Assembly: GCA_947476625.1 (NCBI GenBank)
Contig: CANJRA010000017.1
Coordinates: forward strand, 1-56,413
Origin: Fidelibacterota bacterium
GTDB lineage: Bacteria; Pseudomonadota; Alphaproteobacteria; Rhodospirillales; Rhodospirillaceae
Length of the DNA: 56,413 nt
Direction: 5' to 3'
The notes under the pieces are model-generated. The model saw nothing but the letters and a program-made list of their open reading frames with translations. It made no database searches and was not told the origin of the DNA. Made by a program: the position numbers and the translations under genes. The stretch's first letter is position 1. Each line of letters starts with the position of its first letter. Positions 34,793 through 43,591 of this stretch are shown piece by piece.

Positions 34793-35280
34793 TGGAAGAG
34801 TTCTCGAATCCAGAGTTTTGGGTAGCGCTTGCTATCCTCCTGGTGATTGCACTCGCGTTCAAACCGGTGGCGAAAGCCATTACCGGCGGCCTCGATGAAC
34901 GCTCCGGCAAAATCCGTCAGCAGATCGAAGAAGCCCGCAAGCTGCGTGAAGACGCGCAAGCCCTGCTGGCCGAGTATCAGCGCAAGCAGCGCGACGCGAT
35001 GGCCGAAGCCGAAAAGATCATCGCCCAAGCCCGCACCGAAGCCGCGCGCATGAAGATCGACGCCGAGAAGGATCTGGAACACGCCATCGAGCGCCGCAAG
35101 CAGCAGGCCCTCGAGCGCATCGCCCAGACCGAAGCCCAGGCGATTGCGCAAGTTCGCAACACCGCCGTCGACGTCGCCCTCGCCGCCGCCCAGGCGCTGA
35201 TCCAATCCAGCCTCGACCCGGCCAAGCAACAAGCCCTCGCCGACAAAGCCATCAGCGAACTGCCGGCCCGCTTGAACTAA
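34792..35280 (+). CDS. atpF: ATP synthase F0 subunit b
   Basis: A 162-residue stalk subunit with the start EEFSNPEFWVALAILLVIAL, one membrane helix, and a long coiled-coil-forming tail (DERSGKIRQQIEEARKLRED). It pairs with b' to hold F1 against F0. It is the last gene of the operon, and the terminator at 35303-35334 follows. F1 genes (atpHAGDC) are not in the window, as expected in alphaproteobacteria, where they lie elsewhere. Confidence 0.96.
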   Translation: MEEFSNPEFWVALAILLVIALAFKPVAKAITGGLDERSGKIRQQIEEARKLREDAQALLAEYQRKQRDAMAEAEKIIAQARTEAARMKIDAEKDLEHAIERRKQQALERIAQTEAQAIAQVRNTAVDVALAAAQALIQSSLDPAKQQALADKAISELPARLN

Positions 35281-35302
35281 GTTTTGATCCATATGATCGA
35301 TA

Positions 35303-35334
35303 CAAAAACCCCGCAGGAAACTTCGGGGTTTTTT
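35303..35334 (+). terminator. Rho-independent terminator of the atp operon
   Basis: AACCCCG (35307-35313) pairs with CGGGGTT (35324-35330) around a 10-base loop. Flanking A's and T's lengthen the stem, and a T-run follows. Confidence 0.9.
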
Positions 35335-35424
35335 GTTGAACCTCCCGTCGTCCTCGGGCTTGACCGAGATTATTGTTGCCGGAAAATTCCACGCCCCTTG
35401 CGTCTAATCTTCGTATCCGGCGTT

Positions 35425-35925
35425 ATGAGCTCTATGGAACACATCCTGCACCCCGGACGCGGCCGTAATACGCTCATCGCCGTCGACACGATGGTGGCCG
35501 CGTCGGTGGCCGGCCAATTCGCCACCTTCCCCAATCTCGCGCCCTGGTACGAAGGCCTCGCCATGCCGTCTTTCAATCCGCCTAACGGCCTGTTCGGGCC
35601 GGTCTGGACAACGCTTTATATCCTGATGGCTATCGCCGTTTGGCGCATCTTGCAGATGAACCCGGCAACGCCCGGGCGGCGCGCGGCGCTGATCGCCTTC
35701 TTCCTTCAACTGGCGTTGAATGCGGCGTGGTCGTGGATGTTCTTCGCCGCGCACAGCCCGGTGCTAGGCCTCATCAATATTTTTCCGCAGTTGGGCGTCA
35801 TCCTCGCGAGCATCATTTTGTTCTTTCGCCTGGATCGGCTGGCCGCCCTCTGCCTCGTGCCGCTGGCCGCCTGGGTCAGCTTCGCCAGCCTTCTGAACGT
35901 CGCCATCTGGCGTTTGAACGGCTAG
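35425..35925 (+). CDS. tspO: TspO/MBR-family membrane protein
   Basis: A 166-residue five-helix membrane protein of the translocator/benzodiazepine-receptor type, implicated in porphyrin and stress handling in bacteria. The family hallmark WYEGLAMPSFNPPNGLFGPVW (split here over helix 2) and ALNAAWSWMFFAAHSPVLG are clear. The upstream frame is open through the atp terminator, so ATG 35425 is used; ATG 35434 is an alternative. Its stop overlaps the stop region of the converging glycosyltransferase gene by 4 bases. Confidence 0.9.
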   Translation: MSSMEHILHPGRGRNTLIAVDTMVAASVAGQFATFPNLAPWYEGLAMPSFNPPNGLFGPVWTTLYILMAIAVWRILQMNPATPGRRAALIAFFLQLALNAAWSWMFFAAHSPVLGLINIFPQLGVILASIILFFRLDRLAALCLVPLAAWVSFASLLNVAIWRLNG

Positions 35926-36911
35926 CGCTTCGCAGCGATCAATCTCTCTAAACTCGCCATGTCGAAGCCCTGATAGAGCGACAGGAAGCGGTAGGGATTT
36001 GGCGCATACTGCGCATACATCCAGTTGTTGATATCGGTGTCCTGGAAGGTGCCGACACGCGCGCCGCTCAGACTGCGCAGATAATGCCGCGCCAGCAGCA
36101 ACCCGATCTGATCTATCCAGCGAATCACCTCCGGCTTTCGCAAATACCTTTCCAGATAACTGCGCAGGAACCGCAAGAACATCGCCGCGTTGGCGCTCGG
36201 ATAGACCAGCAGCAGATTGGCCGTCACATGATCGGCGTGCGACAGCCCTTGCGGGTTCTGATTGAACACCACATCCATATCCGCATTGGCGCTCAAAAGA
36301 TCGGCAACACCGCGCTGAAGGATGGTGTCGATGTCCGACACCAAGACCGGCAGGTTTAGCTGGCGCATCAGCGCACCCAGCACGATGAAACGCATCGATT
36401 GAAAGTGCGCCACCGGCAACGTCATCACCTTATCGAGTGGCGAATCGACGGCGCGCGCCGTGGCCGTCGCCGCATCGAAATGATCGCCCGCGAAGATCAG
36501 CAGTTTGTCGGTGATGCCAAGTTCACCGGCAAGCGCTGCAAGCGCCGGTGCACCACCAATCACATGCACAATGACCAGACACGGAACGCCCGCGCACATT
36601 AAGACCGAACGCGCATACCATGTTGCATAACGTTTCACATAATTGATATCCGCGGCCACAAAGAACACCGCCCGCGCGCCAAGCCGCGCCGCTGTTGCGC
36701 GCACGCCTTGCCAATCGAGCGGCGCGCCGGTCGATGTCGCGAATACCAACGCGGGGTCTGGACCGTCCGGCGGCGTCGGCGCTTGCAAGGCTGCCAAGTC
36801 AATTGCGTCCAGTTTCAGGCGATAGAATTTCTCCCACCGCGCACCCTCTGAAGCCGCGGCGTCTTTAAGCTTGATGTCGGCCGCAAGCGCCAGAATCTTC
36901 GTCAGCTGCAT
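35922..36911 (-). CDS. Probable glycosyltransferase (nucleotide-sugar type fold)
   Basis: A 329-residue soluble protein. A central LPVLVSDIDTILQRG has the form of a metal/nucleotide-binding DxD on a beta-strand end, followed by DVVFNQNPQG, a pattern seen in GT-A-like transferases. The N-terminal part includes strands (ARAVFFVAADINYVK, VPCLVIVHVIGG). The start overlaps the end of the FkbM gene by 10 bases, so the two are translated together and probably act on the same glycan. Family and acceptor are not identified. Confidence 0.55.
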   Translation of the reverse strand: MQLTKILALAADIKLKDAAASEGARWEKFYRLKLDAIDLAALQAPTPPDGPDPALVFATSTGAPLDWQGVRATAARLGARAVFFVAADINYVKRYATWYARSVLMCAGVPCLVIVHVIGGAPALAALAGELGITDKLLIFAGDHFDAATATARAVDSPLDKVMTLPVAHFQSMRFIVLGALMRQLNLPVLVSDIDTILQRGVADLLSANADMDVVFNQNPQGLSHADHVTANLLLVYPSANAAMFLRFLRSYLERYLRKPEVIRWIDQIGLLLARHYLRSLSGARVGTFQDTDINNWMYAQYAPNPYRFLSLYQGFDMASLERLIAAKR

Positions 36912-38134
36912 GAAGCGGTAGCGGTCGAACGTGGCGCAAAGAACCGCGCTGGCCGCGCGATCTCGATCTCGGCCGTCTTCGGTGTGCTGCGCAAGTCGGA
37001 GATGAACGACGATGCCTGCGTATTCATGGGGTCGAGGTTGAGAATCGTGATGGCGTGGTCGGCCGCCGTCGCGGTGCGCCCCAGCCTGCGCGCGCAGTCA
37101 AACGCCGCCTCCAGCACCGGTATATGATGGAGCAACAGCGCCGCGAGGCTTGAGATATACAACAAGGCCTGCTGCAGTTCACCCGCAGCGCAGTGCGCAT
37201 TATAAAGCGCGAACGCCCGCAGCTTCAGCGTACGGGTCTCTTCCGAGACATCGGCCTTGCCGCCGCCGCTTCTATACGCCGTCAGCAGGCGCATGGCTTC
37301 AATGGTCCGCCCGGCGCTATCGAGCGCGCGCACCAGGCGGCGCAACGTGGCGACATCGGCGGGATCGAGGCTGTGCAAATGTTCGAGCACCACAATGGCG
37401 TCTTTAGGGAATGCGTTTTCCTGAAACGACGCCGCGAGCTTGCGCAAGGCGTCCACCTGCAAGACGGCCCGCGGCTTCGGCTGTTCCAAAACCGCGAGCG
37501 TATCGAACGGACCGGCCGTGAGCTGGTAACCGCGCGCCTGCAAAAGCTGCACAGCAGCGATGCGGTCGGCATGAGACAGATGCTGATGCTCGTAATGCAC
37601 GATCCCCGGCCGGAAACGGTCGAAGTCGAACAATCTCAGGATATGAAGATCGTAGCCCTCGGTGTCGATTTGCAGGATATCGACCGTACTCACACCGAAT
37701 TCCGCCAGCAGGCTGTCGATCGTGTGGCACTGAACCGTCACAGCCTGCACCAAGGATTCCAGCACGGCGGTGGTTTCCGCATTCGGGCTTGAGCGGCCGA
37801 GCACGCCGGTCGCGCTTAAAAGGTCGCCCATCACGAACGAACTGATGCCGGCGAAATGCGGCTCCAGCAGGCCGCGTGCCACCGCTTCCGGATTAATCCG
37901 CCACATCGTGCGCGCGCCGTCTTGTTCCGAGACGGCATAATTGGCGGTCATGACGTTTTCGGAGCCGGCATACAGCGCTTTGAGCTTCTCGAAATAATGC
38001 CCCACCGGCTCGACGATCAGGCCCGCGAGGTCGCGCGCGACGATATACGGGCGCAGCGGATCGAAGCTGACGCCGTCAAACCCGCCGATCTGCAGAAAGA
38101 ACGGCCTCGCGCCCAACCTGCAAGTCGGGCGCAT
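36902..38134 (-). CDS. FkbM-family methyltransferase, probably N-terminally truncated
   Basis: FFLQIGGFDGVSFDPLRPYI and GLIVEPVGHYFEKLKALY are the SAM-binding opening of FkbM-type O-methyltransferases. VDILQIDTEGYDLHILRLFDF is the characteristic middle motif and GIVHYEHQHLS follows. About 180 C-terminal residues look helical and repeat-like (tetratricopeptide-like). The only start before the domain (ATG 38134) lies inside sequence that belongs, on the other strand, to the TonB receptor. Residues 1-10 are therefore junction-derived, and the original N-terminus may be lost at about 38103. Such enzymes methylate sugars of surface glycans. It overlaps the downstream glycosyltransferase gene. Confidence 0.75.
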   Translation of the reverse strand: MRPTCRLGARPFFLQIGGFDGVSFDPLRPYIVARDLAGLIVEPVGHYFEKLKALYAGSENVMTANYAVSEQDGARTMWRINPEAVARGLLEPHFAGISSFVMGDLLSATGVLGRSSPNAETTAVLESLVQAVTVQCHTIDSLLAEFGVSTVDILQIDTEGYDLHILRLFDFDRFRPGIVHYEHQHLSHADRIAAVQLLQARGYQLTAGPFDTLAVLEQPKPRAVLQVDALRKLAASFQENAFPKDAIVVLEHLHSLDPADVATLRRLVRALDSAGRTIEAMRLLTAYRSGGGKADVSEETRTLKLRAFALYNAHCAAGELQQALLYISSLAALLLHHIPVLEAAFDCARRLGRTATAADHAITILNLDPMNTQASSFISDLRSTPKTAEIEIARPARFFAPRSTATASCS

Positions 38135-39737
38135 TGATGCCGGCGACTATGCCGTCAGCGCCCGCGGCTTCAACAGCGGCACCGCCAACAAGCTTCTGGT
38201 GCTGATCGATGGCCGCACGGTGTATTCGCCGCTCTATTCAGGCGTCTTCTGGGACATGCAAAACGTCGTCTCCTCGGACATCGAGCGCATCGAAGTCGTC
38301 AGCGGTCCCGGCGGCGCGCTGTGGGGCTCCAACGCCGTCAACGGCGTCATCAATGTCGTCAGCCGCAGTTCCGCCGACACCCCCGGCGGCATGGTGCGCT
38401 TCAGCGGCGGCAATGCCGACTGGAGCGGCATGGCCAAGGTCGGCGGCGCGCTCAGCGAGCGCGGCACCTACCGCGTCTATGGTCAAGCCTCGCGCCAGGG
38501 CCACACCGACACGCCGCTTGGCCTCAGCGGCGCGGATTATCTGACGCTCTATCAAGGCGGTGCCCGCACCGATTGGAACTTCGAGAACGCCAGCCTGATG
38601 GTGCAAGGCGATTACTATGAAGGCGTGAACAGACCCTCCAGCGTGGCCAAGGTCGATCTGCGCGGCGGCAATGTTTTAGGACGCTGGCACGGCGAGATCA
38701 GCGACACGTCGAATGTCGAAATCCAGGCCTATTACGATCACGCCGCCCGCGCCATCGACAACGGCATACACGACGGCATCAACACATACGACATCTCCGC
38801 GCAGCACAGTTTCATGCTCGGCGATCGTCAGCACATCACCTGGGGCGGCGGCTACCGCATCACCGACGATATCTTTGTGGGCGGCCCGCTGACGTCAGTC
38901 CTCTCGCCGGCTCAGCGCACGCTCCAGCTCGCCAACGTTTTTGCGCACGACACCATTGCACTGACATCCGCCCTAAAGCTGGCTTTGGGCCTGAAACTGG
39001 AACGCAACGCCTATACCGGCTGGGAGTACATGCCCGATGCGCGTCTGTCGTGGCAGGTCGCGCCGTCGACCATGCTGTGGGCCGCGGTCTCGCGCGCCGC
39101 GCGCACACCGTCGCGCTTCGACCGCGATCTCTTCAACACCGTGCTTGCGGGCGGGCCGACGTTCCACTCCGAAGAACTCATTGCCTACGAAGCCGGATAT
39201 CGCGGCCGCCTGGCCGACAACGCCACGCTGTCGGTATCGCTGTTCTATAACGACTACGAAGACCTGCGCACGGTCGAGCCGCCGTTTCCGCTGACGATTC
39301 AAAACCTGATGGATGGTTATACCTACGGCATCGAATCATGGGCGACGTATGAACCGCTGTCGTGGTGGCGCTTGAAAGCAGGCGTGACGGCCATCGGTAA
39401 ACACCTGCGTCTGAAGCCGGGCAGCGCCAGCTTCTTCGGCACGCAGAACGAGGGCAATGACCCCGACCATCAATTCTCGCTCCGCTCCGAGATGAGCCTC
39501 ACGCAAGAAGTAGAACTCGATCTCGCCATGCGCGCGATTGGCGCCCTGCCCAGCCCTGCGGTTCCCTCTTATATCGCGCTCGACGCCCGCCTCGGCTGGA
39601 ACGTCACCGAGCACGTCCAACTTTCCCTCAGCGGCTATAACTTGCTGGACGCGCACCATACCGAGTTCATTGTCGCCTCGCCGCCGCAGCGCGCGGTCCG
39701 CCGCAGCGTATACGCCACAGCGCGCTGGAGCTTTTAA
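38103..39737 (+). pseudogene. TonB-dependent receptor lacking its N-terminus
   Basis: From GGCC at 38103 the frame reads LAPNLQVGRIDAGDYAVSARGFN, KLLVLIDGRTVYSPLYSGVFW, then IERIEVVSGPGGALWGSNAVNGVINVV (the plug domain) and a full barrel ending in WSF. Signal peptide, TonB box and first plug strand are missing. Upstream the frame is open back to 37998 but runs antisense through FkbM with no ATG, GTG or TTG; the first possible start (GTG 38199) is within the plug. It cannot be exported as it stands. TAATG overlaps it with the YfiR-like gene, showing that it was the first gene of a sensing operon. Confidence 0.85.
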
Positions 39738-40285
39738 TGAGGCGCACCGTCCGCCTTCTGACGGCGCTGATCGTTTTCACCTGTGGCGCGGCGTCGATGG
39801 CCGCCGAGATTTCGCTCGAATACGCGGTGAAGGCCAACTTCCTCTATAAATTCGGCGCGTATATCACGTGGCCGGACAATGCGACGGGCGCGCCCGAGGA
39901 CGCCATGAAGCTCTGCATCGTCGGCGCCGATCCGTTTGGCGCGGCGCTGGATGAAGCCGCCAAGGGCGAGAAGATCGGCACCCACCCCATCGCCATTGTC
40001 CGCCTCGCGACGCTCGCGCCCGACAGCGGCTGCCATATCCTTTTTATCCAAGGCGCCAAACGCGACGAGATCGCGGCCGCCCTCAAGGCCGTCGCCGGCA
40101 AGCCCATCCTGACAATTACCGAAACGCCCGGCGAAACTATCGACGGCAATACCGACATCATCAATTTCGTCTTGAAAGACAACCGCGTCCGCTTCGTCAT
40201 CGACGAACACGCTGCCGCCGCCAGCGCCATCGAGATCAGTTCGAAACTCCTGAATCTGGCTGTCGCTGTAAGGCCGCGCTCATGA
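39737..40285 (+). CDS. YfiR-like periplasmic protein (DUF4154)
   Basis: A 182-residue secreted protein: signal peptide to about residue 22 (AASMAA), then LEYAVKANFLYKFGAYITWP, the DUF4154/YfiR signature, and a later CHILFIQGAKRDE and IINFVLKDNRVRFVID. In Pseudomonas the YfiR protein binds the periplasmic part of the CHASE8 protein YfiN and holds it inactive. Here the neighbour downstream also has a CHASE8-like sensor region. The start overlaps the receptor stop by one base, and the stop overlaps the kinase start by four (ATGA), so the three proteins are made together. Confidence 0.88.
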   Translation: MRRTVRLLTALIVFTCGAASMAAEISLEYAVKANFLYKFGAYITWPDNATGAPEDAMKLCIVGADPFGAALDEAAKGEKIGTHPIAIVRLATLAPDSGCHILFIQGAKRDEIAAALKAVAGKPILTITETPGETIDGNTDIINFVLKDNRVRFVIDEHAAAASAIEISSKLLNLAVAVRPRS

Positions 40286-41706
40286 AGTGGAACAGCATGC
40301 TTCCCGACCGCTCCAAAGCCGCCCTGATTGCCGGGATGACCGCCGCACTCATGCTGCTGGCCGCCGGGCTCAGCCTCGCGGTCTACGACAGTGCGAATTA
40401 CAAAACCCAGAAGCTGCGCGAAGTGACGGTCGAGGCCAACATCTTGGCGGCCAGCGTCGGCGCGCCGCTGGTGTTCGAAGACACCGATACGACGCGCGAC
40501 TACCTCAATGCTTTCCTGGCCAACCCTGAAACCGACGGCGCCGCGGGCTACAACAAATCCGGCGATCTGGTCGCGACATTCTCGCGCGATGAAGCGCGCA
40601 CCAGCCCCGACCGCGCGCCGCCGGAAGGGTATAACTTCGACGCGCCCTATCTCACCGTCGTTACGGCGGTCGTTGAGAACGAACACACGGTCGGTGCGGT
40701 CTATATCCGCGCCACCACCGAACCGGCCATCCGCCGCGTCGCGCGTTACGGCGGCATTTTACTGCTGATCATCATGGCTTCGCTGGCGGTCGCGGTGATG
40801 GTCTATGCCCAAAAGGCCCTCAGCCTGGCCAACGCCCAACTGAAGATGCGCGCCGCGCAGTTGGCCGAAAGCAACGACAAGCTGCGGGTAGAAATTAGTG
40901 AGCGCGAAAAAGCCGAAGCCGCGCTGCGCCAGGCACAGAAAATGGAAGACGTCGGGCAACTCACCGGCGGCATCGCCCACGACTTCAACAACATGCTGGC
41001 GGTGATCGTCGGCAATCTCAGTTTGCTGCTGCGCCGCGCCGCGCAAGGCCATACCGATCTCACACGCTATGCCGAAGGCGCCATGGAAGGCACAAACCGT
41101 GGCGCCCGTCTGACCCAACAACTTCTGGCATTCTCACGTCAACAGCCGCTGGCGCCTGTTCCGCTCGACGCCGACAATCTGATCGCCGGCATGTCGGAGC
41201 TATTGCGCCGCTCACTCGGCGATCACATCCGCCTGGAGACTATCGTCACCGGCGGCTTGTGGACCACCTATGCCGACAAAACCCAGCTTGAAACCGCCGT
41301 CCTCAATCTCGCCGTCAACGCGCGCGACGCCATGCCCGACGGCGGCAAGCTGACCATCGAAGCCGCCAACGCCCATGTAACGCAGAAAATGGCCGGGCCA
41401 GAAGATATTCCGCCGGGCGATTACGTCGTGATATTTGTACGCGACACCGGCACCGGAATGACTCCGGAAACCATCGCCAAAGCCTTCGATCCCTTCTTCA
41501 CCACCAAACCCGTCGGTCAGGGCACGGGCCCGGGCCTCAGTCAGGTCTACGGCTTCGTGAAACAATCGCGCGGCCATGTGAAGATCGAAACCGAGTTGGG
41601 ACGCGGCACGACGATCAAACTCTATCTCTCGCGCTTCATGGGTCCGGTCCGCCGCGACGGCACCAGCCCCGCGGCCCAGCCCTTGCCGACCGGAAGCACC
41701 AACTAA
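40282..41706 (+). CDS. Sensor histidine kinase with CHASE8-type periplasmic domain
   Basis: A 474-residue inner-membrane kinase. TM1 is about 13-35; a periplasmic domain (about 38-155: LAASVGAPLVFEDTDTTRDYL, AVYIRATTE) resembles CHASE8; TM2 is about 157-178. The phospho-accepting His233 lies in GGIAHDFNNML. The ATPase has NLAVNARDAM (N box), VRDTGTGM (G1), FDPFFTTKP (F) and GTGPGLSQVYGF (G2). In G2 the usual GLGL is GPGL (Pro417), a change that could weaken ATP-lid binding. A stop codon (TAA 41704-41706) cuts off the receiver domain, whose first strand VLLVVEDD follows in the same frame. Homologues are probably hybrid kinases. Confidence 0.88.
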   Translation: MKWNSMLPDRSKAALIAGMTAALMLLAAGLSLAVYDSANYKTQKLREVTVEANILAASVGAPLVFEDTDTTRDYLNAFLANPETDGAAGYNKSGDLVATFSRDEARTSPDRAPPEGYNFDAPYLTVVTAVVENEHTVGAVYIRATTEPAIRRVARYGGILLLIIMASLAVAVMVYAQKALSLANAQLKMRAAQLAESNDKLRVEISEREKAEAALRQAQKMEDVGQLTGGIAHDFNNMLAVIVGNLSLLLRRAAQGHTDLTRYAEGAMEGTNRGARLTQQLLAFSRQQPLAPVPLDADNLIAGMSELLRRSLGDHIRLETIVTGGLWTTYADKTQLETAVLNLAVNARDAMPDGGKLTIEAANAHVTQKMAGPEDIPPGDYVVIFVRDTGTGMTPETIAKAFDPFFTTKPVGQGTGPGLSQVYGFVKQSRGHVKIETELGRGTTIKLYLSRFMGPVRRDGTSPAAQPLPTGSTN

Positions 41707-42056
41707 GTTCTGCTCGTGGTCGAGGACGACACCAACGTGCGGCGCGTGACCGTCGATTCCTTACGCGATCTTGGCTACACCGTGCTCAACGCCGACGGCG
41801 CGGCCAGTGCGCTCGCTATTCTCGAAAAGCACACCACGACATCGTGATGCCCGACGGCAACGGCCGCAAACTCGCGGATGAGGCCCTGATCATGCGGCCC
41901 AATCTCAAAGTGCTGTTCACCACCGGCTACACCCGCGACGCCATCGTGCATGACGGTGTGCTCGACAGCGGCGTCGAAGCGCTTCTCAAACCTTACGCCA
42001 TCGAGCAACTCGCCGCGAAGGTGCGCGAAATCCTAGGCACGAAACCTAAAACCTAG
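41707..42056 (+). pseudogene. Receiver domain, severed from the kinase and internally deleted
   Basis: VLLVVEDDTNVRRVTVDSL to LEKH continues the kinase frame directly after its stop codon. The rest, DIVMPDGNGRKLADEALIM, VLFTTGYTRDAIVHDGVLD and ALLKPYAIEQLAAKVREIL, is in another frame. About seven residues before DIVMP are missing. The acidic pocket (EDD) and the phospho-acceptor Asp (DIVMP) are thus on separate frames, so no functional receiver can be made, although a short C-terminal piece could be translated from ATG 41844. Confidence 0.85.
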
Positions 42057-42058
42057 CG

Positions 42059-43591
42059 CTACTCCGCCGCCTGCTTCGCAGCATCGCCAGCACCCGGCGT
42101 CCACCGCAGGATCGGTTTACGCGCAGCCTTGGTCTCATCCAGACGCCGGCGCGGCGAAAGCATCGGCGCGTTTTTGAACTCGGCCTCCGCCGTACCGCTT
42201 TTGGCCTTGCGCGCCAGATGCAGCATCGAGGCGATGAACTGATCAAGCGTCGCTTTGCTTTCGGTTTCGGTCGGCTCCATCAGCAGTGCCCCGTGCACCA
42301 CCAGCGGGAAGTACATCGTCGGCGGATGCACGCCCTCATCGATCAACGCCTTGGCGATGTCGAGTGTGGTGATGTTGGTGCCCTTTAGAAAACGGTCGTC
42401 GAACACGGCTTCGTGCATGCACGGGCCTTCAAAGGCGGGGGTCATTTCTTCCGACAATCTAGCCAGCAAGTAGTTAGCATTCAGCACCGCATCGCCCGAG
42501 GCCTGTTTCAAGCCGTCGCCGCCCATGGCCATCATGTAGGACACGGCGCGCACGAACACACCGAATTGCCCGTGATACCCTTTCATGCGGCCATAGCTTT
42601 GTTTGGCCGCGCCATGACCGGCATGTTCCTCGGCCTCGAATTTTTCGCCGACTTTTACCACCATCGGAACCGGCGCAAACGGCGCGAGTTTATCCGACAG
42701 CACCGTCGGACCCGCACCCGGACCGCCGCCGCCGTGCGGCGTCGAGAAGGTCTTGTGCAAGTTGATGTGCATGGCGTCGACGCCCAGATCGGCGATGCGC
42801 AAACGTCCGACGATGGCGTTGTAGTTGGCGCCGTCCATATAGAAATACGCACCCGCGTCATGCACCACCTTGGCGATCTCGATGCAATCGCGCTCGAAAA
42901 GACCGCAGGTATTGGGATTGGTAATCATCACCGCCGCGATCTCGGGGCGTAAGTGCGCCTTCAGCGCGGCGACGTCGACACGGCCCTCTGCATTGGCGGG
43001 AATCGATTCCACAGCGTAACCGCACAGCGCCGCCGTCGCCGGATTGGTGCCGTGCGCGGATTCCGGCACGAGAATGGTTTTGCGATGGCCTTGTCCGTTG
43101 GCTTCATGCGCCGACTTGATGCACATCAGCCCGCACAGCTCGCCGTGTGCGCCCGCCGCCGGTGACATAGCAACCGCCGCCATGCCGGTGAGTTCCTTCA
43201 ACCAGCTTGCGCAGGTGTCGATCAGCTCCAACGCGCCCTGCACGGTCGAGATCGGCTGGAACGGATGGACATCGGCGAAACCGGGCAGACGCGCCATCTT
43301 TTCGTTCAGGCGCGGGTTGTGCTTCATGGTGCACGAGCCCAGCGGATAGAAACCGCTGTCGATCGAGTAATTCTTCTGCGACAGGCGCGTGTAGTGGCGC
43401 ACCACTTCGGGCTCGGACAAACCGGGCAAACCAATCGGCTTGCTGTTCTTCATCTCACCCAGACGCTCCGACACCTTCGGCGCGGCGGGCAGATCGACCG
43501 CCGTCATGCCGGGTGTGTCTTGTTCGAAGATCAGGTTCTGTTCGAGTTGCAGGCCGCGGTTACCGCTGGCGGTGGTCGGAATAGTCATCAC
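42059..43591 (-). CDS. gcvPB: Glycine dehydrogenase (decarboxylating) subunit 2
   Basis: A 510-residue PLP subunit of the two-part glycine decarboxylase (P protein). [39 protein letters not shown] and the Schiff-base lysine in [16 protein letters not shown] (Lys280) are visible. Together with gcvPA it decarboxylates glycine and loads the aminomethyl group on GcvH. Its ATG overlaps the gcvPA stop by four bases. It is the last gene of the riboswitch-controlled operon. Confidence 0.96.
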   Translation of the reverse strand: MMTIPTTASGNRGLQLEQNLIFEQDTPGMTAVDLPAAPKVSERLGEMKNSKPIGLPGLSEPEVVRHYTRLSQKNYSIDSGFYPLGSCTMKHNPRLNEKMARLPGFADVHPFQPISTVQGALELIDTCASWLKELTGMAAVAMSPAAGAHGELCGLMCIKSAHEANGQGHRKTILVPESAHGTNPATAALCGYAVESIPANAEGRVDVAALKAHLRPEIAAVMITNPNTCGLFERDCIEIAKVVHDAGAYFYMDGANYNAIVGRLRIADLGVDAMHINLHKTFSTPHGGGGPGAGPTVLSDKLAPFAPVPMVVKVGEKFEAEEHAGHGAAKQSYGRMKGYHGQFGVFVRAVSYMMAMGGDGLKQASGDAVLNANYLLARLSEEMTPAFEGPCMHEAVFDDRFLKGTNITTLDIAKALIDEGVHPPTMYFPLVVHGALLMEPTETESKATLDQFIASMLHLARKAKSGTAEAEFKNAPMLSPRRRLDETKAARKPILRWTPGAGDAAKQAAE

